From positions 186,001-250,000 of the forward strand of contig CAJNYU010000505.1 of NCBI GenBank assembly GCA_905331475.1: DNA of 64,000 nt, in the 5' to 3' direction. The notes below the pieces were generated by a model, which saw only the letters and a list, made by a program, of their open reading frames with translations, did not search any database and was not told the DNA's origin. The stretch is from Rotaria socialis (taxonomy: Eukaryota > Rotifera > Eurotatoria > Philodinida > Philodinidae). The translations under genes and the position numbers were made by a program. Positions 24,615 to 37,206 of the stretch are shown piece by piece (positions within the stretch are counted from its first letter, which is position 1; every line of letters starts with the position of its first letter).

Positions 24615-27600
24615 ATGGTGCTACCATGTTGTTTACTTGGTCAAATATCTTCATCTTTATCTAGTTCGAATGTGAATTATTTTGTTGGAAATCTATCTGA
24701 ATCTTATTCATTTCAAGTTGCACCATCATCAATTGAAGTAACTTATTTAAGTTTAAATGCTCATCCATTGTATATCATCGGCAATGGATTTTCAAATAAA
24801 TCAAAATTTAATTATGATGAAAAAACTAATCGTTTAACAATTTTTAAACTTGATTCATCTACAGTTGGCCATTATGCAGCTGTTGATAAAAAATGGCAAA
24901 CATTTACTTCTATACTCAGTGCTGTTAATGGTAAGCTGAATACAGAAAAGCAGCTAATTAGAAATTTTCTTAATTTGTTTTTATTTTTATTTAGTTTCGT
25001 CACTTGAAATTAAAAATTATCATGTCAGTGAAGATAATAATGTTGTGTCACCTTTATCGTGTTCTGTAACAATAATACGTTCAACATTTAAGTTATCGGA
25101 ATCAACTTCATCGTTAAATGGTCAACAATTGAAAACAACGGGCTCAGAATATTTACCCCGTCTTGATTTATTTATTTCAACTCGAACATCATTATCTATG
25201 TTATCCAATAAAAAAGTTTATAATGATACATTCAATAGAGAATATTTTACACGCACAATTCAAATTGAAGGTCCATTAACACGTGCTGATCATAATGGAA
25301 TAGTTCAATGTCAAGTTGAATCAAATAATCAGATCGATGTTTATTTAATGAAAAATGTTTCAATTGATGTTGAATGTACGACAATCATTTATTTATATAT
25401 TTTTTCGAATGAGAAGAGAAATTATTCATTTCTTCTTTTTTTTTTGTATATAGACGGACCTTGTTTGGAAATAGGCGCTTTGCCAAAAGTACATTTAGAA
25501 AGTGAAGTATATAAAATATTTGAAATGGAATGCCAAATTGAAGCTAATCCAAATCCATCATATGTTTGGTATGAAATTTCAAGTAATACATCAAAGGAAT
25601 ATGATCAAGTGAATTATAATGGATGGTCAACTTCAAATGAATTAAGAGTTTTTGGTAAAACTAGACAAATTGAAAGAATTTATGAACATATAGGACAATC
25701 TATAATGGAATGCCAAGCACAATCACGAGGAAAAACTGTTAAACAAGAATTCATTATTTCTATTTCTCGTAAGTTGATTTTTCAAGTTAAATCTTAGAAA
25801 GGATTCAATTGAATTTTTGAGAAAAGGATAACCATGGGATTAGTTTATTTTTTTAAATTTGTCGAACAAAACCTGTTGGTAATATTTCATACATATTGAA
25901 TATGTGATTGTTGATGATTCGATATTCATTGATTGCAATTTTCTTCAAACAAGAAATTGTATGTTATTTCAGAACTAAATATCTATCAACAAGGAAAAAA
26001 CAAGGTCTCTACCGTTTATTTTTTGCTACTTTTCACAAACTAACTGTTAGCTTTCCAACACCTATTACAATAATATTCTCTAGATTAAAATATGAAATAA
26101 CATACAGTTGCCCGACATTAATGACAAAAAGATCTTTTTCTTTTAATTTTCAGTAGTAAGGAACACTTTTATTTATATTTATACTAAAGCATATACGAAT
26201 ATGATAATAAAATACTTCATTCTTTGAATGTTTTTGATTTCACAGAAGAAGAATATAATAGTCATCTATCGGTAGAGTAGATAATCATCTGCATTTCAAG
26301 CTTCTCAAAATGAACTTATGTTCTGTTGAATATCGCTTTATTATCTCTTCACTGCTACTATATTCCAAAATATTAAAAACCAATAGACAAAATTGTTAAC
26401 GAAGAGCCAGTATTTAAGGTTCTTATTCTATGTATGATTGAAAATATTGTTCATGACAAGATCTGTCAATTATACTTAATTTCATAATGAATTCAAATTT
26501 TTGCAGTCGATCTTGAATAAAAGTATTTTCAGTCACAATGCGTAACTTTTATCTTTAAGTCCGTAATTTTGTGTTTTTGGAAGATTTATCATTCAACCAT
26601 GAAACTGCTCGTGTGCTTTGCGTCTAAGCGATACAGGTATTGCATACTAAAATTTTATTCATTGTTGATCGTGCATCTATTAAGTTGTATAAATTCAATG
26701 AAGGGATAATATCATTTCTTAAAATCATTAGAGTTTAGTAAAGATGAAGCACTACTTGCTCTTGAATTTCAAACAGATTAGTTCAACGAATCAATCGAAT
26801 TGAAGATGTAGTTTCATATTTGGTGTAATGTTCTCAAAAACATTTGTCATATTTATTATAATTCTTACTAATAGTAATTAGATGAGTAAAATCTATTATG
26901 TCAACATGATACCACATAGATGGAAAATGTTTCTAATGCATCTGTGACGATTTGTAATGAGATGTCCATAAAAATATCTATCATAGTCTCTATGCCACGT
27001 TTCGACAAATATGAGTTGGTTAAGAAATAATAATAAAGTGATTCGTCGTTCTCTTTCAATTTTTTTCCGAAGAAAATTTCAGTTTACTGAAAATAACATA
27101 TACATAAAAATACAGTAATCTCGAATAAATTTATTTTCTGTTGGTTTTCTTTTTTTATCGATTAACAACTCTTCGAAAAACTAAAGTTAAAACTAAACAG
27201 TCACAATTTTTCAGTTAATATTCAAACATTTCTGAAATCTTATGACAAATGAAAGAATTCTACGATAAAAAAAAGATAAATAAAATCTTATTTTTCTTTT
27301 CCAAATATATATGATTTTTAACGAAAACAAAAAGAATTTCATGATTCTTATTTCTTTTTAGCAAAATTAAATGCGTTGGAGAAAAATTCATATACTGATG
27401 GAGGTTCACGTAAAATTTCAATTCATATCCGAATCATTATTGGTAGTATTTTACTATTACTTATTACTTCTATTATTATCACTACGATTATCTTTTCAAA
27501 ACGACGGAAAATGGATCAAATTGAAAAAAATTCAAGTAGTAAGTTAACTTTTTAGAATTATTGAGTTATTTTTCTTAATGGATTTTTCTTTCGCTTTAGC

Positions 27601-29349
27601 TGAAAAGCTATCAACTGAGTAAGTTCATTCTTTTTCAGATCGAAATAGAATGAAATTTTATTTTTTCAAATCTTTCTTTCTATTTCTTTTAGTAAACAAG
27701 GAAAATCTCGTCGAGGGACTTTACCAATTGATTATTCGAAATGTAAAAATGAATCTTTGAAAATAGACTCATCATCTACATCATATCTAGTTGACTCTGC
27801 AGAAACTACTTCAATGCAAGCTCCACCACCGATTCCAGCTCGGCCATCACCAATGATTAGTACTCATTCATCTTATCGTCAAACTCCTCTAACATCTGTA
27901 TCTCTATCGTATCGTCAAGCAAGTGCTCTTCCTGGTTTTCGTCCTTCAATTCCAATACGTTCGTATTCTCCTGAACGTCAGGATGTTGATGAATTAAGTG
28001 CAAGTATTAATGGAATACCATTATCAACCAATCGTTTGCGAACACATACACCACTTGGTTCGCATAAATCTCTTTCGGAATCAATTCAGTCATTACGATC
28101 AAACCAACCAACGGGAATTTCATTACCTGTGAAAAAACGTTCACAAGATATACCACCCATATTATCCAAACGTGAACAAAAAACACCATCACCAAATTCA
28201 TCACTAGCTAAAAATGATTATCAACATCATCATTATCATAATCCAGCACAATTGCGAGCACAACAACAAGCAAATAATGATAATACATCATCTGAAGAGG
28301 AAGAATTCGAACAGCAGCGACAACAACCGAATCAAATATCACAAGATTCAGTGGTATGTATTATTGAATTTCAGAGAAAAATCGTCATAAAAATTGAGTA
28401 TTCTTAATCCTTTTTGTTATTTGCAATGGATAAAAATAATTGTATTTCAGTTAATATCAAAAAGAATAATATATCGAATGGTAAGTGTTTCTAACTCTCG
28501 ACAAGAATCACTAATCAGAACTGATACCGATTGTTTTAACTCATAGTGAAGTCACAAGAAATCTTCTTTTAACTAAAAAAAGTCTAAACGGCCTCATTCA
28601 CACGAAACTTCAAGGACAAACGCGTATATTGTTTTATGAAATTTCCGATATAGATTTAAATGTTTACTAAAAAATTAATAAACCAGCAGTTCGACAGGCA
28701 ATTGTATCCGTAGACAAATCGAATGGTCAATAGAATATTTTGAAAGTTTCAGCTTGAAACAATATACTTTTCAATTAGAACTTAAACATATTTTATGAGC
28801 CATTCGAACTATTAGACATGAGTAAAGGTACAAGTAGAAATCGTAATTTGTACCTTTTATAAAGTCCTTAGTTTAATAATAAAATGCTGGTATCGACGAA
28901 GTCGTTTAAACTTTTTCTATTCTTACAGAGACCTTTTTTGAAGATTCACTATGAACTTTTTTGAACAGTCAGTATCCATTCGAATGATTTCTTCGGCAGT
29001 TATTTGCATCAATTTTGCTCATACATTTCGCACTTGATTATTCTGTTTTTGATAAAATAATTCCACGATTTGATTCTATAAATTTTAAAAGAATATCAAG
29101 TCATGTCTTTTCTTTTCTTTTTGTTTTGTCTAGGCTACTAATTCAACCACGGCATCAGCAGGATATAATCAAGTTAATTTTGCTCCAGAGAATGGACGTC
29201 GAATAATAAAACCACCAATTGCTCAACAAATGATCGTTCATCAACCAACAGGTATGCCACGCGATGAAGCGCCACCATCATATCACGAAGTTACAAATAC
29301 ATCTTCTCCATCTCATGCTTATATTTATCAGGAACCAACTGAAGTTTAA
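24615..29349 (+). CDS. Ig-superfamily single-pass adhesion protein, nephrin/Kirre-like
   Basis: Seven exons: 24615-24930, 24995-25375, 25454-25768, 27362-27538, 27600-27618, 27693-28353, 29134-29349; 694 residues. Three Ig-like domains are visible. The first (about 20-105) lacks the cysteine pair and has GHYAAVD where DSGxYxC is usual. The second has LSCSV and VQCQVE, and the third FEMECQIEANPNP and MECQAQS. The link DVEYGP between the second and third is typical of Kirre/nephrin-type proteins. A transmembrane helix (about residues 360-385) is followed by KRRKM. The long cytoplasmic tail has PPPIPARPSP, a PPSYHE (PPxY) motif and ends TEV, a class I PDZ ligand like the THV of Kirrel proteins. 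Such proteins mediate cell recognition and adhesion (family knowledge). A 19-nt exon and introns of 1593 and 780 bp are notable. The signal peptide is weak, so a 5' exon may be missing. Confidence 0.8.
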
Positions 29350-32300
29350 AAGATAATTTCAGTATTCAATCTATAGCAGATAATCTTTTTCTTTTCGTTT
29401 TCTACGAATTTTGCGTCGGTCTATTGTGCAATCTTTTGTTTTTGATGAATGAAACTCTCTTCTTTTAGCAATTATGAATGTTTTTGTTTTTTTCTTCTTT
29501 TGTATATATCTACAAATTAATCAGATATAACGATCAATAATTTTGTGTGTACATTCCACTTTATTCACTCAATATTCTCTACAAAATTGTGTTTTTCCTT
29601 TGTTTGTGCTTTGTTATCACTCACGATATTCTATAGTGAATCTTTTTTGTATTCGATTTCTATAAATAGCAACGCATATTTACATCGATTCAAATTTATA
29701 CTAGTAATAAAAAAGCATTTGCTCATTATTGATAAATAAATTCCAAGTTCGAATTCTATTGAAAAGCATTCGTCGAACATTATGTCTGTTTATGTTCAAT
29801 TGGAATATCATTAAAAATAATTTATTCGTTGTTTAATCATCTAATATTATTATATTTAGAATATTTGAACAGAAGCCAGTTGTCTTTGTGATCTCTTTAA
29901 TAAGCATTAACATCTATTCAAAAACAGTTTCGCTTTAAAATTAAAGAAATCTATGTGAAACAAAATGCGTATGCTACCATAATACCACACCTATCTAATT
30001 CGAGGCCAAGATGGATCCGCTTTCGTAGGATTATTGTAGTGTTAAAAAAATTATCAGCAACTAAGATGAAATGTAATCAATAGGCTATTCTTGTATGTTC
30101 CCATTGCAATAAGAATGCATGTGCGTTTGAAATATCATGATATGTATCAACATGACGTTGAAGCATACGTCAGACATTACATAATTTTATATATCAACTA
30201 ATAATTGATTAGTTCCAACAATAAAAAAAAGAAATCAATGATCTCAAATATGTAAAAAATAACATCTGGATTTAAAACATGCACATATGCCAGTTCAATT
30301 AGCGAATGAAATTAAGTATATAACTATTGATCAATTTTGTTCAATACAATTAAATAATATTAAATAGTATATTGGACAGCTTTTAAGAGAGCTTCTTCGA
30401 TTAGACACAATTATGTTCACATAAAGCGCATGTTCAAGTATTACAAGAATAAGTTAAACAAATATATTCTCATGCTTTCATAATTTCTGATGATCAATAA
30501 AAACTAACTTCAATGGAATAAATTTTAGAATATATATTTCTAGATATTCATTTTATTGTATTATTCTGTTTTCGTACAATGTCAAAATTTTATAAAAAAA
30601 AGCATGCTTTTCGAAGGGTAAAGGTGCCTTCTAACTAAGAAGTGGAGTATTATTGAAGACTAAATGCATCATATAGACTTCAATGAAAAATGACTCGTCC
30701 AAAAACGTTTAGCTTGTTACTGAAAAGAAACTGCGTTTTCAAGATACTATTCTAATTGAATAATTGTATGTGTTTACAACATTTACTTGTTTACTTTCTA
30801 CTAAAAAATGTCGTACAGAAATAGACCTTGCAGGGTGTAGTTTGTCGTTCAAGTTTCAGTTCTTTCGTTTTGTTTCTATCGTAAAGTAAAACTTTATAAA
30901 TTTGAATAAAATCAACAAAATATCTGAAAGATTGAAATCTCATAATTCATTTAATCTACATAATATCGATAGCTTCATCTCGATCAGTTTCGAAATTAGA
31001 ATGTTCTCTTTGTTTAACAGAAAACAAAATGATCTAATTGATAATGATTACTACTCGAAGTTATAAAAGTAAAGATCAACATTCGGAAAAAGTTCGGAAA
31101 AATGTATATGAGTGTAGATTCTCAGTTGCTTCGCTTGTAAATCTCTGAATTGAACAGCAATTCCTGTGAAGTAAATACAAATGTTGTCACCTCTCATTGA
31201 AACTTGAATGTAATACTTAGTTTCCTACAGGAAAAAAATGAACTATTCAACAAAATTTCAATGAAATACTAAAGCAATGATATGAGCAAACCACGATAAA
31301 ATTAAAATCAAAATTCTTAAAACCTTTGATGTACCGATTCAATGAAATGATATATCAAATATTATTTTGTCATTGATAACACGAATATTTGTATATGATT
31401 AGCGCAACAGTATCAATGATATTTTATAGCAACTTTTGAATAAGCTAACGAAGTATGTTTCCATCTCTACAATTACCATATCTTCTGCTGACACAAAGTT
31501 ATGTGTATTTTTCTTCATATAATATGTATTAAAAAAAACGTGTCGATAAAACGAAGTTGAATTTTATTTTCTTATAGTCTGTTACAAGTGGATCAATCTA
31601 CAATATGAATCAATAATAGTTTCTCGTTATCGCTACTTTCTAAATATACGTTAAATGATTTTTTACTTACATTTCAATCTAAACGATATGTATCGTTTCT
31701 TTTTGTCTACGATAGTAACAGCATAACTCGAACGTCGATTGATTTTTTTATTTATAATGCATGTTAGTCAGAAAGAAAGCAAACTTTACTTATTGCTATC
31801 AATCATTCAATTCTATTCAATAGATAATCATCTATCACGGCCATGTAAAATTGATGAATCTACTCAAACACTAGGAAGTTTAGTATGTTATTCAACAGAT
31901 TTATGCATAACACATTAACCTTACATAATTCTGTATTAAAGAGATTTTGAAAAATCATTCGAAAAAAAAACTGAAATGACAGAAGAATCATAAGATGTAT
32001 GAGAATGGTAATCAAACTATTAGTATTATTTGCATCGATCAAAAATGACAAAGTTGAAGTGACGCTTGTTAAATTGCAGTTATTGCAGTATCAACTACTG
32101 GAAGTATGACGAACATATGATTACAATTTTTCGATGAGTTTTCTTTGGATTTTTTCTTTTTAGAACGATTCAGAACGAAAATTACCATACTAACAAGCAG
32201 TAAAATATTAAGATCAAATATTTATTTCACGTATATGTCTAACACAATTATATTATTCAAACGTACACTGAAATATGAAAAATATGAAAATAAACTAATT

Positions 32301-32515
32301 TAGAATGTTTGAAAGTTTTCGACTAATTGACTGTTGTTCTGTGCAAATAAATAGATAAAATTTTACAAAAAAAAACGGAAGAAAAATAAGCCATACTAAA
32401 CAATCTTATCTGTTTATGATGAGTTATCATTGTTTAGAGTCATAAAGCAACGAAGAAAAAAAATGATAAAATTCAGTTTCATAAAATAATAAAATTAACC
32501 CGAATTCGAAAAATA
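29350..32515. other. intergenic stretch, no gene recognised
   Basis: About 3.2 kb of AT-rich DNA. It begins with the probable 3' UTR of the Ig-domain gene. Around 30290-30480 there is a stretch that could be the remains of an old coding sequence, but it has stops in every frame and I could not name it. No defined repeat or RNA gene was seen. Confidence 0.4.
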
Positions 32516-33217
32516 ATGGTTGGCCAATCGTATAATTGTGTGTTTTCTATTTTCATTCTAATTCTCTGTATATCGACAAATGTATTGGGAAATACTTGTA
32601 GCTATCTTCGTATGTATATTAGAAATCATTATTAAAGTTAATCTTTTAGATGTGTCATTTGTTTAAATATAGAAAAAACATGTAGTGGCTATGGTTATGT
32701 TTGGTGTTGTGAATGTAAGTAAAACTAATTCGAAAATAGAAAGCGTTTATATGTGTGTCTGTTTTTCTTCTTGATAGACTATGAACCGTGTGGGAATTAC
32801 TTCATACAATGCAATTCTTATCAAACAACAACAAAACGTGTTATACCTTCGCCATCCAATATACCATCGCCAATTACCATTATCATAGCCATTGTTTCAG
32901 TGATTTTGTTCAGCTTATGTATGTGCTGTTGCGCTTGTTTACATAAGAAAATGCAAGGCTCACATTCTTCTGCTGTAACTCCGAGTAATCAAAGTAGAAT
33001 ACATCAAAACCAACAACAGCTACGACAGTCTGTTCATGACAGATCCATCTACACAAGAAATACGGTACCACCATCTTCAGGAATTTTCACTGTATACGAA
33101 GATGAACCACCATCATATGAAGTTGCGATTGCTGATCTTTCATCCAAAGATCAATTGTCATCACCACCACTGTCGGGTACAATATCAAGCATTGAACTTG
33201 ATGATACACATCTTTGA
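32516..33217 (+). CDS. small Cys-rich, PPxY-tailed membrane protein, copy A
   Basis: Three exons: 32516-32609, 32673-32714, 32778-33217; 191 residues. An N-terminal signal peptide (to about residue 24) leads to a short extracellular segment rich in Cys, Tyr and Gly (TCSGYGYVWCCEYYEPCGNY). A transmembrane helix (about 80-100) follows, running into a palmitoylation-like CMCCCACLHKK. The Ser/Gln-rich cytoplasmic tail carries DEPPSYEVA, a PPxY site for WW domains. This layout resembles the WBP1/VOPP1/Shisa-like group of small adaptors that recruit Nedd4-type ligases, but I cannot assign an orthologue. Copy B, 2816 bp downstream, is nearly identical over at least 1.15 kb including introns and 3' flank. 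Confidence 0.85.
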
Positions 33218-35331
33218 CTCGAGTCATTTGAAATTAATTTATCGAATTTTCTCATGAAGAAATTATAAATCGTCTTTTATGGAAAGATTCGATAGCAAGT
33301 TATTCAACTATTAGTAGTAATTTGTAAAAATAAGATTATTTTGTTGTATAGAAATGTTTATCATATTATATATATGAATAACAAAAGTTTCATATTGTTT
33401 CTAAAATGATTTATGAAGTAAGTTTCAACTGGCATAAAAAAAACAATTCTGAAGTGTTAAGTGAGAAAAATAAAACTTCGATGGAAGTAAAACAATCAGT
33501 ATACTGATTTTGTTCAATTGATAAACATAATTGAATAGAAAACAGATCAATAGTAAGTTTTAATGGAAATAAACATCTCAATAATGTTTGTGATTCAGTC
33601 TATGAAAATAATAATTATTTCTATCGAAATAGCAAAATATTATTGAAATCAAAGAATTCGAATAGTTGAGATGTTGAAATATGTAATAAGCAATAACCAA
33701 TTGCATTCTCTTTTTGTGCTACTAGGAGATGCAACAATTTAACGACCCAGTAATTGCCAATCCCTCATGTGCAGAAGTAAAAGCAACGATTATTGAAGGG
33801 CCTCACTGGTATATGTTCATAACCAATAATTAAACCCCAACTTATGGACGGATGTCAAGCGAAACCATTTTTTGTTTCAGATTGTTTTTTTTATTGATTA
33901 TTCAAGATCTTTCATAAATAACAACAATAGCGGATGCAATGATGGCATCCATTGGTACTTTGATTGATTAATAATTAATTGAAAAAAAATAACAAATCCT
34001 TATTTTATGATCTTTTTGATCTTGATTAAAATTAAAACGATAATTTATAGATTCTCCCTATCAATATATATTGATATATTTAATATCTAATTAGTTTACA
34101 ATTTCGAGGTAAACGATCATCGGATACAATAACACTCTTATTTTATTTTTTATTATAATTAATTTTTTTTCTTCTTCTCATGGTATTGTCTCTCTTTACC
34201 GTTTAATCAATACAGCAAATTATATAAAATATTTGATTATAAAATTATAGTTACATTAGTGGCGTAATACAATAGTTACATATTTGCAACGAATTGTCCT
34301 AGTACCGACATCATCTACAAATTACACCTTTACCCACTGTAGTGTATCATGAAATTTCAGTGCTGTCAATATTTGACCGTTTGGTTTTCGGCAATTATTA
34401 TAGTGATCTTACAAAGAACTTATAAAGAAGTAATTATTCTGATCATTCATATTTCTTCTAGAAGAAACGTAATTTCATTAGTGTAATAGTAGAATAGTCA
34501 AATCTGTCACAAACTTCCGTTAACAATATGACTTCAATGACGAATCGTAGAAACAATGTAATCTTTTATGTACTATATAAAGTTAGTAGCCTGTAAGAAT
34601 TTTCTCACAAAAATGTAAATCTACAATAGGTTACTTGTTTGATACTTACTTTTACAATGTAACATAAGACTTTTACCAATTATGTTACTGTATCTAATCA
34701 AACAAGTTTGTTCTAGGCACGCTTGGTTGTTTATCATTCTAGGTAATAAATAACTTGACTTCTTTATTGCACGCATAAACTGTTGTATTTGAAAATTGAA
34801 ACGATTTTCCATCCGAATATTTCTACTTTTTTCAAACATTGCCGTAAGTTGTTACGGTAAACTAGTCAAAATTTATTTCGCCTATTTGTCCTATATTAAC
34901 GTCAATTATGAAATCATGTGATAATAAGCAATCGTTATATGATGTATACGTTTTTCTGTTTTCTTATTTTCATAAAACCTTACAAATAATTGTTTGGAGT
35001 ACTTCATCAATTATTATTTGTCTTAACTTATAAATGAAGTCAAATAGACCGACGTTGTGACTAGATTATATTAAAATGATTGGAGTTGATAGTAACACCT
35101 ATATTGACTAATCGTCTCTACTCTCCGCGTATGAAAGTATTATTTTAACTACTAGTCGGTATATTAGATAACTTTGCATTCAAGAGTCATTTCTTTTTCC
35201 TTTGAATAAATATTATATTCATAGTTAAAATCTTATAAAGCAACAAGAGAATACGAATATCATGTGGTCTTATCAGTCCATACAAAGTCATCATCGTTAG
35301 CATTTAAAGTAAGATTGCCAACACAAAAATA
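33218..35331. other. spacer between copies A and B
   Basis: The first 460 bp or so (to about 33673) are the 3' flank duplicated with copy B. The remaining 1.65 kb is unique in this window and AT-rich. Short open frames (for example 34621-34839, minus) show no recognisable homology. No clear repeat ends were seen. Confidence 0.45.
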
Positions 35332-36033
35332 ATGATTGGTCAATCGTATAATTGTGTGTTTTCTATTTTCATTCTAATTCTCTGTATATCGACAAATGTA
35401 TTGGGAAATACTTGTACCTATCTTCGTATGTATATTAGAAATCATTATTAAAGTTAATCTTTTAGATGTGTCATTTGTTTAAATATAGAAAAAACATGTA
35501 GTGGCTATGGTTATGTTTGGTGTTGTGAATGTAAGTAAAACTAATTCGAAAATAGAAAGCGTTTATATGTGTGTCTGTTTTTCTTCTTGATAGACTATGA
35601 ACCGTGTGGGAATTACTTCATACAATGCAATTCTTATCAAACAACAACAAAACGTGTTATACCTTCGCCATCCAATATACCATCGCCAATTACCATTATC
35701 ATAGCCATTGTTTCAGTGATTTTGTTCAGCTTATGTATGTGCTGTTGCGCTTGTTTACATAAGAAAATGCAAGGCTCACATTCTTCTGCTGTAACTCCGA
35801 GTAATCAAAGTAGAATACATCAAAACCAACAACAGCTACGACAGTCTGTTCATGACAGATCCATCTACACAAGAAATACGGTACCACCATCTTCAGGAAT
35901 TTTCACTGTATACGAAGATGAACCACCATCATATGAAGTTGCGATTGCTGATCTTTCATCCAAAGATCAATTGTCATCACCACCACTGTCGGGTACAATA
36001 TCAAGCATTGAACTTGATGATACACATCTTTGA
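35332..36033 (+). CDS. small Cys-rich, PPxY-tailed membrane protein, copy B
   Basis: Three exons: 35332-35425, 35489-35530, 35594-36033; 191 residues. Same layout as copy A: signal peptide, Cys/Tyr-rich ectodomain, membrane helix, Cys cluster, Gln/Ser-rich tail with EPPSYE. By eye it differs from copy A at only three bases, all in exon 1 (giving MIG for MVG at the start, and CTY for CSY before the first intron, plus a silent change). Introns, exons 2-3 and 450 bp of 3' flank look identical. That points to a very recent duplication, gene conversion, or two haplotypes joined in the assembly; a gap follows at 36490. Confidence 0.82.
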
Positions 36034-36489
36034 CTCGAGTCATTTGAAATTAATTTATCGAATTTTCTCATGAAGAAATTATAAATCGTCTTTTATGGAA
36101 AGATTCGATAGCAAGTTATTCAACTATTAGTAGTAATTTGTAAAAATAAGATTATTTTGTTGTATAGAAATGTTTATCATATTATATATATGAATAACAA
36201 AAGTTTCATATTGTTTCTAAAATGATTTATGAAGTAAGTTTCAACTGGCATAAAAAAAACAATTCTGAAGTGTTAAGTGAGAAAAATAAAACTTCGATGG
36301 AAGTAAAACAATCAGTATACTGATTTTGTTCAATTGATAAACATAATTGAATAGAAAACAGATCAATAGTAAGTTTTAATGGAAATAAACATCTCAATAA
36401 TGTTTGTGATTCAGTCTATGAAAATAATAATTATTTCTATCGAAATAGCAAAATATTATTGAAATCAAAGAATTCGAATAGTTGAGATG

Positions 36490-36603
36490 NNNNNNNNNNN
36501 NNNNNNNNNNNNNNNNNNNNNNNNNNNNNNNNNNNNNNNNNNNNNNNNNNNNNNNNNNNNNNNNNNNNNNNNNNNNNNNNNNNNNNNNNNNNNNNNNNNN
36601 NNN
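36490..36603. other. assembly gap (114 Ns)
   Basis: Run of N between the 3' flank of copy B and the first intron of copy C. In copies A and B the start codon lies 100 bp before the sequence that resumes here, so exon 1 of copy C could just fit in the gap if its length is real. Confidence 0.98.
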
Positions 36604-36656
36604 TAGAAATCATTATTAAAGTTAATCTTTTAGATGTGTCATTTGTTTAAATATAG

Positions 36657-37206
36657 AAAAAACATGTAGTGGCTATGGTTATGTTTGGTGTTGTGAATGT
36701 AAGTAAAACTAATTCGAAAATAGAAAGCGTTTATATGTGTGTGTCTGTTTTTCTTCTTGATAGACTATGAACCGTGTGGGAATTACTTCATACAATGCAC
36801 TTCTTATCAAACAACAACATATGTTCCAACACCTGCACTTTATATCCCATCAGCTCTTGTCATCGCTCTGGTTATCATGTCCATATTTGTCTTTGGTATA
36901 TGCTTGAGTTGTTGTGTCGGTTTAAAGAGACAGCAGCAACAACGTACACCACATATCAGAGTTCCCCCTAGTCACAGAATAATACATCCGTATGAACAAC
37001 AGTCTTCGCCAGCTGTTCATATTCGATCAGTTTACGCTACACATAATGCACCATTATCTTCAAGAATGCCTGTTATGCATGAAGAGCAACCACCATCTTA
37101 CGAAGCTGCAGTTGCTAATCTTTCATCCAAATATCATACCGAACCATCACCACTACCGTCATTACCTGTAAGAGAACCTGTTGCACCTGAAAATGCACGT
37201 CTTTAA
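36657..37206 (+). CDS. small Cys-rich, PPxY-tailed membrane protein, copy C (5' end in gap)
   Basis: Exons 2 and 3 are present (36657-36698, 36764-37206); exon 1 falls in the gap. Intron 1 end, exon 2, intron 2 and the first 45 or so bases of exon 3 match copies A and B almost base for base (intron 2 has one extra TG). The rest of exon 3 then diverges strongly: the membrane helix reads ALVIALVIMSIFVFGICL, followed by SCCVGLKRQQQQ, and the tail keeps the PPxY site (EQPPSYEAAVANLSSK) but ends ENARL. The frame is open, so the gene is probably functional. The identical front half and diverged back half suggest gene conversion or a chimeric duplication. Confidence 0.82.

Noticed and set aside
30290-30480. 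Possible decayed coding sequence
   Set aside because: Stops in all frames and no recognisable family.
34621-34839. Minus-strand open frame between copies A and B
   Set aside because: No homology and composition like the flanking non-coding DNA.
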